Part shown: one piece after another, positions 1 to 5,535 of the stretch
Position numbering within the stretch: position 1 is the stretch's first letter
How the letters are laid out: each line of letters opens with the position of its first letter
Source: CAMLHP01 sp035712285
Lineage (GTDB): Bacteria > Gemmatimonadota > Gemmatimonadetes > Gemmatimonadales > GWC2-71-9
NCBI GenBank assembly: GCA_035712285.1
Contig: DASTBA010000018.1
Span: forward strand, 1-5,535
Direction: 5' to 3'
Length of the DNA: 5,535 nucleotides
Translations under genes and position numbers: made by a program
Notes under the pieces: model-generated
Databases searched by the model: none
What the model saw: the letters and a program-made list of their open reading frames with translations, nothing else
Told to the model about the DNA's origin: nothing

Positions 1-24
1 CCTGGTGCTTCGCGTCTTGGTCAT
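1..24 (-). CDS. 5' end of an unidentified gene (partial)
   Basis: Eight codons are visible, reading MTKTRSTR, before the gene leaves the window at its left edge. The start is chosen because the ATG at 24..22 lies 6 nt after a perfect AGGAGG, which itself overlaps the stop codon of the preceding gene. Another ATG at 29..27 is only 1 nt from that AGGAGG and reaches a stop after two codons; its TGA overlaps the chosen ATG. The N-terminus is basic, but eight residues say nothing about function. The position makes it the next member of the same minus-strand operon. Confidence 0.55.
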
Positions 25-30
25 GTCATT

Positions 31-36
31 CCTCCT
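31..36 (-). promoter_or_regulatory. Ribosome binding site AGGAGG for the partial left-edge gene
   Basis: The minus strand reads TGAGGAGGAATGACATGACC here. The A of the upstream TGA stop is the first A of AGGAGG, so ribosomes finishing the lipoprotein gene stop on top of the next Shine-Dalgarno. This layout is typical of translationally coupled operon genes, and it decides the start at position 24. Confidence 0.65.
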
Positions 37-845
37 CACTCGGGGAGCGGATCCTGCGGGCCGCAGAAGGCGGTTTCACCCCTGGATCGTGCGCAGTCCA
101 GCATCAGTGCGATGCCCCTCACGATCGTCCGCCGGATTGCGCGGGTACGCACGGGGCGCGCCGCCTCCGCGTCGCTTCGCTGCACGAACATCAGGTCCAT
201 CGAGATTTCGAACGTCGCGCTGTAGCATGTAGCCCGATAGTCGTCCCAGCCGTCAATCCGCCGCTGGAGGGCGCGGGAGCAGCGCCCCGTGATGGATGGC
301 GGCGAGATCGAGAGCGTGCCCCGGTCTGCATGCCACCTCATCTCGCCTGTGATGTCAAGCGCCGCGCCGGTCTCGCCATGAAGCTCGCGCAAGTCCTCGC
401 GGGTGCAGCAGGATGACCGCGACCGGCGATCGCCCACGAATCCGGGCGAGAAGGGGAGGGAGGCCACCATGCTTTCGCCGGATCCCACGTCCGACCAGAG
501 CTCCAGCACCCGGCGCCCGAGCGCGTCCAGTGTGTCCCGGCCCTGTGGTGGCATCGGTATCCAGGCGATTGCCGTGCCCCGCATTGACCGCGGAATCCCG
601 TCGGCGAGCACGGTCACACGGCTCTGCGGTGCATGCAAGCCGGGTCCGAGCAGACTGCCCCCATAGGTGAATGCGAAGGCCGGCCTGTTGGTACTGTCCA
701 TGGCCACGCCCGGAATCTCCATCCGCTTCAGCCAATCGGGCGGGGTGGGCTGGATAGGAGCGCAGCCGACTCCTCCCGATGCCATCAGGGCTGACAGCCA
801 CCACAACCGCAACCGGCTCCGACGACCCCGACCACTTGATGGCAT
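36..845 (-). CDS. Putative cysteine-rich lipoprotein, function unknown
   Basis: This 269-residue protein is not one I recognise. Residues 1-28 look like a lipoprotein signal: an arginine-rich start (five Arg within residues 6-13), a short hydrophobic stretch WWLSALMASGGVG, and Cys28. The sequence before Cys28 fits the relaxed lipoprotein attachment rule, but position -3 is Gly rather than the usual Leu, so lipidation is likely rather than certain. The mature part has six further cysteines (146, 147, 189, 207, 251, 261), including a vicinal pair, which would suit disulfides outside the cytoplasm. No transmembrane segment or known catalytic motif is seen after the signal. The start is supported by GGGAGG 7 nt upstream. 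Its codons use AGT, TCA, CCA, ATA and GGA more freely than the amidase and kinase genes, so it may evolve faster or have been acquired. It sits 15 bp after the Rossmann gene and 11 bp before the next start. Confidence 0.68.
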   Translation of the reverse strand: MPSSGRGRRSRLRLWWLSALMASGGVGCAPIQPTPPDWLKRMEIPGVAMDSTNRPAFAFTYGGSLLGPGLHAPQSRVTVLADGIPRSMRGTAIAWIPMPPQGRDTLDALGRRVLELWSDVGSGESMVASLPFSPGFVGDRRSRSSCCTREDLRELHGETGAALDITGEMRWHADRGTLSISPPSITGRCSRALQRRIDGWDDYRATCYSATFEISMDLMFVQRSDAEAARPVRTRAIRRTIVRGIALMLDCARSRGETAFCGPQDPLPE

Positions 846-852
846 GGACGAT

Positions 853-858
853 CCTCCC
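853..858 (-). promoter_or_regulatory. Ribosome binding site GGGAGG for the lipoprotein gene
   Basis: GGGAGG lies 7 nt before the ATG at 845..843 and only 2 nt after the TGA stop (863..861) of the preceding gene. It fixes the lipoprotein start and suggests translation coupled to the end of the Rossmann gene. Confidence 0.7.
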
Positions 859-860
859 GA

Positions 861-1253
861 TCAGCCGGGAGATGGGGAAGTGGTCTCAGGGCGCACATCG
901 CCCAAGGAGCCGCCGGAGACTGTCATGTCCTGGCGCGTCGCGCTCGCGAGGTCCGCTCGCGGCATGGCGCGGAGGATCAGCGGATCGGCCTTCGCGATCA
1001 GGCCGTGCGCCCGGAGCTTGAGTCCCCGGCCGACGGTGCTCAACACCACGTCATGTCCGCGAAGCAACTGGGCCAGCGCATCCTCGTCCCGGGTGAGATC
1101 CAGCGCTCGCGTCGCGAGATGCGGGTGCTCGCGGGTGAGCTGTTCCGGATGCCGCGAGACGGCGGTGACGGAGTGCCCGGCATCGAGCGCCTGACGGACC
1201 AGGTGCCGGCCGGTGTGGCCGGTGGCGCCGAGGATGAGGAGATGCCGCCGCAT
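861..1253 (-). CDS. Truncated NAD(P)-binding Rossmann protein (NmrA/atypical SDR type)
   Basis: The 130-residue product begins with a beta strand (HLLIL) and the dinucleotide-binding motif GATGHTG (Gly9, Gly12, Gly15). Next come HSVTAVSR, with Arg34 after strand 2 where NADP-binding members often place a basic residue, and then DLTRDEDALAQLLRGHDVVLSTVG, strand 4 of the fold. This matches NAD(P)H-binding atypical short-chain dehydrogenases (NmrA-like or NAD_binding_10), which are usually about 200 residues or more. Here the match fades after ILRAM (residue 97). The remaining 33 residues are poor in recognisable structure and end in TTSPSPG, so the C-terminal substrate-binding part is absent. 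It may be a decayed gene or a minimal cofactor-binding protein; catalytic activity is doubtful. The ATG at 1253 is chosen because it directly precedes strand 1. The reading frame is open back to 1382, but those 43 codons lie mostly inside the amidase gene. No clear Shine-Dalgarno is seen in the 23 bp gap, so translation may depend on coupling to the amidase. Confidence 0.72.
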   Translation of the reverse strand: MRRHLLILGATGHTGRHLVRQALDAGHSVTAVSRHPEQLTREHPHLATRALDLTRDEDALAQLLRGHDVVLSTVGRGLKLRAHGLIAKADPLILRAMPRADLASATRQDMTVSGGSLGDVRPETTSPSPG

Positions 1254-1276
1254 GCCGGTCGAAACTAGCCGTAACC

Positions 1277-2905
1277 CTACGGCACCGTCAGGTCCGCCGT
1301 CGCGAGGAACCGCGGCGGCTTGCGCCCGCGCAGCGCCTGCTCCAGCGCGTAGGCGTACTTGATGAGCTTGCCTTCCGACCATGCCTGTCCCACGAAGCTC
1401 AGGCCGACCGGGAGCCCGAACACCTGGCCGATCGGCAGGCAGACACTCGGATAACCGGAGACCGCCGCCAGCGGCGACGACCCGCCGCCGAAATGGTCGC
1501 CGTTCACGAGATCGGTCGTCCAGGCCGGCCCGCCGGTGGGGGTCACGATGGCATCGAGGTCCTTGCCGGCAAAGAGTGCGTCGAGACCTTCGGTCCGCAT
1601 GAGGCGAACGTCATTGGCCAGCGCCGACTGGTAGGCGTCCTCGGTGAGCGGGCCGCGTGCATCCGACTGCTCGAAGACCTCCTGCCCGAAGTAGGGCATC
1701 TCCTCCCGTGCATGCTGCACATTGAACGCGATCAGGTCTGCCAGCGTCCTCGGCGCCCCGGCGCCGAGGGTGGCGAGATAGGCGTTGATGCCGGCCTTGA
1801 ACTCGTACTGCAGCACCGTGTTTTCGGTGTCGTCGGTCTCGCCCACATGCGGCACGTCCGCCGGATCCACGATCTCGGCGCCCTGCGCCTTCATCGCGGC
1901 GATCGCGTCGTTCGCGAGCTGGTCGGTCATGGCGCTGTAGCCGAAGAACTTCGCGCGGGCGACGCCGATGCGCGCCCCCTTGAGCCCGTTCGGGTCGAGG
2001 AACTTCGCGTAGTCGGCCTCGATCAGGCCGGCCGAATTCTGCGTGGCCGGATCGGTCGCGTCGGCGCCGGCCAGGACGCCGAGCAGGATCGCGGCGTCGG
2101 TCACGGTGCGGCACATGGGGCCGGCGGTGTCCTGCGTGCTCGAGATGGGGATGATGCCGGAGCGCGAGACCATGCCGACCGTCGGCTTGATGCCGACCAG
2201 CCCGTTGGCACTGGAGGGGCAGACGATGGAACCGTCGGTCTCGGTGCCGACGCCTGCGGCGGCGAAATTGGCCGAGACGCCGGCCCCAGTGCCGGAGCTC
2301 GAGCCACAGGGACTGCGGTCCAGCGCATAGGGATTCCGGCAGAGTCCGCCGCGCCCGCTCCAGCCGCTCACTGAATGAGTCGAGCGGAAGTTGGCCCACT
2401 CGGACAGGTTGGTCTTGCCCAGAATCACGGCGCCGGCGTCACGCAGCCGTCTTGCGATGTACGCATCCCGCGGCGGCCGGTGGCCCACCAGCGCCAGCGA
2501 ACCCGCCGTGGTCTCCATCCGGTCCGCCGTCGCGATGTTGTCCTTGATGATCACCGGGATACCGTGCAGTGGTCCCCGTACCCGTCCCGCCTTTCGTTCG
2601 TTGTCCAACTGCCGGGCGATCGCCAGCGCGTCGGGGTTGAGCTCGATCATCGCGCCGAGGGACGGCCCCTTCCGGTCCATCGCCTCGATGCGCGCGAGAT
2701 AGAGCTGGCAGATCCGGACCGACGTGTACCGGCCGCTCCGCATCGCGGCCTGGAACTGGGGGATGGTCCACTCGGCGAGCTCGAAGTCGGACAAGGCGGA
2801 CGGGACGGACGAGGCGGGCAGGTGCGGCCGGAGGACCACGGCCGAAGCGAGCAGCGAGGTGCCGGTCTCCATGAACCGGCGGCGGGACCAGTCGTGATTT
2901 GTCAT
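1277..2905 (-). CDS. Tat-exported amidase-signature family hydrolase (peptide amidase-like)
   Basis: This complete 542-residue enzyme belongs to the amidase signature family, which hydrolyses carboxamides through a Ser-cisSer-Lys triad. The triad is visible: Lys121 in VIIKDNI, Ser202 in SPCGSSSGTG and nucleophile Ser226 in GTETDGSIVCP. The Ser202-Ser226 spacing of 24 is the same as in fatty acid amide hydrolase. The wording around the triad (SPCGSSSG, DGSIVCP, GIKPTVGMVSRSGIIPIS) resembles the subgroup containing Stenotrophomonas peptide amidase, which removes C-terminal amides from peptides; the actual substrate here is unknown. The N-terminus carries a twin-arginine signal, SRRRFME (residues 7-13), followed by a short hydrophobic stretch, so export in folded form to the periplasm is predicted. 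The C-terminal end (LPVGLSFVGQAWSEGKLIKYA) is intact. The ATG at 2905 starts exactly where the Tat signal needs it and follows a weak AGGCAGGG. It lies 44 bp downstream of the kinase gene and 23 bp upstream of the Rossmann gene, in the same direction. Confidence 0.95.
   Translation of the reverse strand: MTNHDWSRRRFMETGTSLLASAVVLRPHLPASSVPSALSDFELAEWTIPQFQAAMRSGRYTSVRICQLYLARIEAMDRKGPSLGAMIELNPDALAIARQLDNERKAGRVRGPLHGIPVIIKDNIATADRMETTAGSLALVGHRPPRDAYIARRLRDAGAVILGKTNLSEWANFRSTHSVSGWSGRGGLCRNPYALDRSPCGSSSGTGAGVSANFAAAGVGTETDGSIVCPSSANGLVGIKPTVGMVSRSGIIPISSTQDTAGPMCRTVTDAAILLGVLAGADATDPATQNSAGLIEADYAKFLDPNGLKGARIGVARAKFFGYSAMTDQLANDAIAAMKAQGAEIVDPADVPHVGETDDTENTVLQYEFKAGINAYLATLGAGAPRTLADLIAFNVQHAREEMPYFGQEVFEQSDARGPLTEDAYQSALANDVRLMRTEGLDALFAGKDLDAIVTPTGGPAWTTDLVNGDHFGGGSSPLAAVSGYPSVCLPIGQVFGLPVGLSFVGQAWSEGKLIKYAYALEQALRGRKPPRFLATADLTVP
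2816..2905 (-). other. Twin-arginine (Tat) signal region of the amidase
   Basis: The first 30 or so codons encode SRRRFME at residues 7-13, close to the (S/T)RRxFLK consensus, then a moderately hydrophobic segment TSLLASAVVL and a Pro/Ala/Ser-rich stretch where cleavage could fall. No clear AxA cleavage site is visible, so the exact mature end, or retention as an anchor, is open. Confidence 0.75.
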
Positions 2906-2948
2906 GTCCCTGCCTACGTTTGCCGGGCCGCGGATGTTGCGGCAGGAC
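2906..2948 (-). promoter_or_regulatory. Candidate hairpin sequestering the amidase translation start
   Basis: In the transcript, GUCCUGCC (complement of 2941..2948) begins one base after the kinase stop codon. It can pair with GGCAGGGAC (complement of 2906..2914), which touches the amidase AUG. The match is 6 perfect base pairs (CCUGCC/GGCAGG), extended to 8 with a single bulged G, around a 26-nt loop. The 3' arm is the only purine-rich, Shine-Dalgarno-like stretch before the amidase. Ribosomes ending the kinase gene would cover the 5' arm and free the amidase start. A competing small stem GCCGC/GCGGC lies at 2927..2943. There is no U run, so this is not a standard terminator. The pairing is seen; the regulatory role is inferred. 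Confidence 0.35.
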
Positions 2949-2949
2949 C

Positions 2950-5535
2950 CTACTTCCGGCGATTCATCTGCTGCCGAACCTCGGAGAGCCAGTTGAGCAC
3001 GATGGTGAGATAGTCGCCGGCATCGGAGCCCGTACCGGCTGCCTGCAGCATCACGAATCCCTGGTCGTCAGGCGTCACCGCGTACGAGCGATGGAAGGCG
3101 CCGCGCCGGATCTGCCGTGCCGCGAGCGAGAAGAGGTCCTTCCGCTGGCCGGCCTGGAAGTCGGCGCCGGTGCCCGAGGGCACATCCACGGCGACCATGC
3201 TGTCGCTCGCGGTGACGAAAAACAGTTCCCTTCCATCGTGGGACCAGGCCGGCTCGCTGCCGCCCGAGGTGGACACCTGCCAGCGTGCGCTCCCGGCGTC
3301 GGGGAACGGCCGTACCCAGACCTCTTCCCGTCCCGATTCCATGGATACGTACGCCAACCAGCGGCCGTCGGGGGACAGGGTCGGCATGTACTCGTCGAAG
3401 CTGCTCGCGGCGATCATGTGGCGGGTCGTATCGCCGCTGGTGGCACGGGCGTAGATGTCGCGCTTGCCGCCCACGACGCCGCTGCGATAGACCAGCCATC
3501 GTCCATCCGCCGACCAGTCCGACTCGTCAATCTGGGCGGAGTCATGGGGCATGAGCCGCTCCGGCTTCCCGCTGCCATCGGCGCGCTGCAGGTAGAGATG
3601 GGTCAGCCCGTCGCGATCCGATGAATAGCTCAGGGACCGGCCGTCCGGTGTCCATGCCGCCCGATAGTTGAGCGACCCGTCGAAGGTGAGACGGCTGAGC
3701 GGCCCTGTCGGGAGCTGCTTGACCCAGATGTCGATGCGGCCTCCCTGCGCCGGCACGTCGGTCGCCACCCATCGTCCATCCGGCGACAGGGCCAGATACT
3801 GCATGTTGTCGTGCCAGGCCGGATCCAGCGCCGTGACCGTTCCGGTCCGGTCCACGCGGACCGGCATGAAGCTCTCCGCCGAGCCACCAGCAGGGCGGTA
3901 CACCAGTGTCCCGTTTGCGCTCACGCTCATGTCGGGAGCGATGCCGGACACGATCCCCACGCCGCTCAGCAGCGGCACCGGGCTGCCGGCGAGCGCCAGC
4001 GCACTGGCATCAAGGCGGGCACCAACAACGGTGCCATCCACCCGCACCGCGATGACCAGGTGGTTCGGCAGCGCCCAGGCCCGCACGGCGTCAGGAAAGA
4101 CCACCTTGCGTTGGTGATTGCGCAGGTCGTATGCCACCAGCTCGGTTCGCGCGCAGTTGTTGGTGCATTCGGTCACGAGCACGATGTCGGTGCCGGGCAC
4201 GGCGGCCAGGAAGGCGGCGTACCGGTCCGGCTGCATGGTGACCACGGTGTCCACGGGGCCGCCGTCGGCGGACACGGACAGCAGGTGGTACGGGTCGGCG
4301 TTGAAGATGATGGTGCCGTCCTCGCGCCAGGTGGCGCCGAGCGCGAAGGCAGGCACCGCATCGGCGAGCGCGATCGGTGCGCCGCCGTTCACGCTGACCT
4401 TGTACAGCTTCCGGTCGGCGGCGTACCCGATCCACTGGCCATCCGGCGAGAAGAAGGGAGCATCAGCGCCTTCCGTGCCCTCGATCCGGCGCGGGGCGAC
4501 ATCACCCTGATCCCGCACCATCAGCACCGGTTCCTCGGTGCCCACGTTGGTCACGTAGGCCAGCCGGGCGCCGTCAGGTGAAAGCGCGAATGGTGTTCCG
4601 AAGAAGTTCGGGTCGCTGGTCTTGAGGCCGGGCGTGGACACCAGATAGCGCGCCACGGCGGTTGACGTGTCGGAGCGGCGCGACAGGAACAGGTATCCGG
4701 CCGCGCCGAGCGCCAGCAGCGCCACAACGCTGACCGCGGCGAGCAGGCTCCGATGGCCGCGATCCGCGGGTTCCGCGCGTCGTGCGTGCCGCGTGCCGCC
4801 GCCGGCCTCACTCAGCGCCTCGGCGAACTCTGCCGCCGTCGCAAAGCGATCCGCCGGGAGCTTCTCGAGCGCGGTGAGTACCGCGTCCTCCACGGTCTGG
4901 GGAACTCGATCACGCAGCTTGCGGATGGGCGCCGGCTTCTCGGTCATCACCTTGGCGACGATGGCCTGGGCCGAGTTCCCCGCGAACGGCGGATCGCCGG
5001 TGAGCATCTCGTAGGTGGTGGCGCCGAGCGCATACACATCACTGCGGGGGCCGATCTCCCGTTCCCCCATCGCCTGTTCGGGGCTCATGTAGGTCGGCGT
5101 GCCGAGACTCATGCCGGTCTCGGTCATGCGAGTGGCGCCCTCGCTCCGGCTCACGGCGAGCGCGATGCCGAAGTCCGCCACGAGGGCGCTGCCGTCATGC
5201 AGCAGGATGTTCTCGGGCTTGATATCCCGGTGGATCACGCCGTGGCGGTGGGCGTAGTCGAGCGCCGAGGCGACCTCGGTGGCGATGCGCACGGCGTCGG
5301 CGATGGGAAGCTGCTTCTCGCGCGACAGGCGGTCGCGGAGGGACTCCCCCTCGACGAACGGCATCACGTAGTACGCGGTGCCGTTTACCTCGCCCGAGTC
5401 GATGAGGCCGAGGATGTGGGGGTGCTGCAGGTTGGCGATGGTGGTGATCTCGCGCAGGAAGCGGCCGGCGCCGATCACCGCGGCGAGCTCGGGCTTCAGG
5501 ACCTTGATGGCGACCGGGCGCTGGTGGCGGAGGTC
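2950..5535 (-). CDS. Receptor-like Ser/Thr protein kinase with extracytoplasmic PD40 beta-propeller (5' end missing)
   Basis: The visible 861 residues (residue 1 is the codon at 5535) begin inside a Hanks-type kinase domain. Seen in order are VAIK with Lys11 (ATP anchoring), Glu29 of helix C, HRDIKPEN with catalytic Asp104, Lys106 and Asn109, DFG with Asp121, an activation segment with Thr138 and Thr140 (TET) as likely phosphorylation sites, and SPE at 151-153. The kinase domain ends near 244. A single membrane helix spans about 263-285, so the kinase should be cytoplasmic and the rest extracytoplasmic. The remainder carries about nine to ten PD40/TolB-like repeats with xxDG turns near 319, 363, 404, 539, 584, 629, 675, 721 and 765, forming a beta-propeller, probably a ligand- or protein-binding sensor. 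The tail IVLNWLSEVRQ is typical of this kinase group. The frame stays open to the window edge, so the glycine-rich loop and true start lie outside; the GTG at 5478 is internal. All key catalytic residues visible are intact. It ends with TAG 44 bp before the amidase. Confidence 0.96.
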   Translation of the reverse strand, partial: DLRHQRPVAIKVLKPELAAVIGAGRFLREITTIANLQHPHILGLIDSGEVNGTAYYVMPFVEGESLRDRLSREKQLPIADAVRIATEVASALDYAHRHGVIHRDIKPENILLHDGSALVADFGIALAVSRSEGATRMTETGMSLGTPTYMSPEQAMGEREIGPRSDVYALGATTYEMLTGDPPFAGNSAQAIVAKVMTEKPAPIRKLRDRVPQTVEDAVLTALEKLPADRFATAAEFAEALSEAGGGTRHARRAEPADRGHRSLLAAVSVVALLALGAAGYLFLSRRSDTSTAVARYLVSTPGLKTSDPNFFGTPFALSPDGARLAYVTNVGTEEPVLMVRDQGDVAPRRIEGTEGADAPFFSPDGQWIGYAADRKLYKVSVNGGAPIALADAVPAFALGATWREDGTIIFNADPYHLLSVSADGGPVDTVVTMQPDRYAAFLAAVPGTDIVLVTECTNNCARTELVAYDLRNHQRKVVFPDAVRAWALPNHLVIAVRVDGTVVGARLDASALALAGSPVPLLSGVGIVSGIAPDMSVSANGTLVYRPAGGSAESFMPVRVDRTGTVTALDPAWHDNMQYLALSPDGRWVATDVPAQGGRIDIWVKQLPTGPLSRLTFDGSLNYRAAWTPDGRSLSYSSDRDGLTHLYLQRADGSGKPERLMPHDSAQIDESDWSADGRWLVYRSGVVGGKRDIYARATSGDTTRHMIAASSFDEYMPTLSPDGRWLAYVSMESGREEVWVRPFPDAGSARWQVSTSGGSEPAWSHDGRELFFVTASDSMVAVDVPSGTGADFQAGQRKDLFSLAARQIRRGAFHRSYAVTPDDQGFVMLQAAGTGSDAGDYLTIVLNWLSEVRQQMNRRK
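3496..3787 (-). repeat. Intragenic DNA repeat encoding PD40 blade motifs
   Basis: A 19-nt stretch at 3496..3514 recurs at 3769..3787 with one mismatch. Both encode the turn and strand of a propeller blade (SADGRWLV and SPDGRWVA). Related, more diverged copies occur at the other blades. This reflects internal blade duplication within the kinase gene and is not a separate element. Confidence 0.6.
4153..4167 (-). other. Lone CxxxC cysteine pair in the propeller
   Basis: The codons spell CTNNC (Cys457 and Cys461 of the visible protein). These are the only two cysteines in all 861 visible residues, and they fall in the domain predicted to lie outside the cytoplasm. A disulfide closing a small loop in a blade is plausible; redox sensing or metal binding are alternatives that the sequence does not decide. 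Confidence 0.6.
4681..4749 (-). other. Transmembrane helix of the kinase
   Basis: These codons encode a hydrophobic run, SLLAAVSVVALLALGAAGYL and the next few residues. Basic residues on the kinase side (HARRAEPADRGHR) and a shorter basic patch after it (SRR) favour a cytoplasmic kinase and an outside propeller. It is the only clear membrane segment in the visible protein. Confidence 0.88.

Noticed and set aside
5..232. Short plus-strand open frame at the left edge
   Set aside because: It is antisense to the lipoprotein gene and the next gene's start, has no good ribosome site visible, and has an Arg/Pro/Ser-rich product.
1254..1382. Upstream extension of the Rossmann gene by 43 codons
   Set aside because: The extra residues mostly overlap the amidase gene in another frame and precede the first beta strand; the fold starts naturally at MRRHLLILGATG.
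1493..2374. Long plus-strand open frame (293 codons) opposite the amidase
   Set aside because: It is a GC-rich shadow of the amidase, whose triad and signal peptide are intact on the other strand. The translation is rich in Gly, Arg, Val and His without any motif.
1611..2399. Minus-strand open frame of 262 codons overlapping the amidase
   Set aside because: It is an alternate frame of the amidase gene, with an arginine-rich repetitive product typical of frame-shifted GC-rich sequence.
2927..2943. GCCGC/GCGGC hairpin between kinase and amidase as a terminator
   Set aside because: The stem is only 5 bp with a 7-nt loop and no T run follows, so intrinsic termination is unlikely.
2375..3624. 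Two further plus-strand open frames (2375..3013 and 2899..3624)
   Set aside because: Both run across the antisense of the amidase and kinase genes and show no recognisable domain or signal.
3496..3787. Near-identical 19-nt repeats considered as a mobile or regulatory repeat
   Set aside because: They fall in the same reading position of two propeller blades, so protein repeat structure explains them.
3811..4581. Plus-strand open frame (256 codons) opposite the kinase propeller
   Set aside because: It lies entirely within the propeller coding region and has a low-complexity His/Gly/Val-rich product, as expected for an antisense frame of GC-rich coding DNA.

Overview
The window is GC-rich and densely coding. 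Every credible gene lies on the minus strand, and the largest gap between genes is 44 bp. Read in transcription order (high to low coordinates), it holds the 3' part of a membrane-anchored Ser/Thr protein kinase fused to a PD40/TolB-type beta-propeller (2950..5535, running off the right edge). This is followed by a Tat-exported amidase-signature hydrolase (1277..2905), a short NAD(P)-binding Rossmann protein that looks C-terminally truncated (861..1253), a cysteine-rich putative lipoprotein of unknown function (36..845), and the first eight codons of another gene that leaves the window at the left edge (1..24).

The organism is probably an environmental high-GC bacterium, and Gemmatimonadota is my best guess. 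The basis is the kinase architecture: Hanks-type kinase, one transmembrane helix, a PD40 propeller, and a C-terminal tail containing IVLNWLSEVRQ. Such proteins are abundant in Gemmatimonadota and Acidobacteriota. This is inferred from family knowledge, not from a search.

The genes are packed like one operon. Gaps are 44, 23, 15 and 11 bp, there is no convincing terminator between them, and two of the junctions place a strong Shine-Dalgarno sequence on or just after the preceding stop codon. At the kinase-amidase junction, an inverted repeat just after the kinase stop can pair with the purine-rich stretch directly before the amidase start, which suggests translational coupling. Functionally, the kinase is a likely envelope sensor (cytoplasmic kinase, extracytoplasmic propeller) and the amidase and lipoprotein are predicted to be exported. 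A shared envelope or peptide-related role is possible but not shown by the sequence.

I found no RNA genes, mobile elements, CRISPR arrays or clearly undescribed system. The most interesting items are the RBS-sequestering hairpin, the truncated Rossmann gene, the unidentified six-cysteine lipoprotein, and the lone CxxxC pair in the propeller of the kinase.
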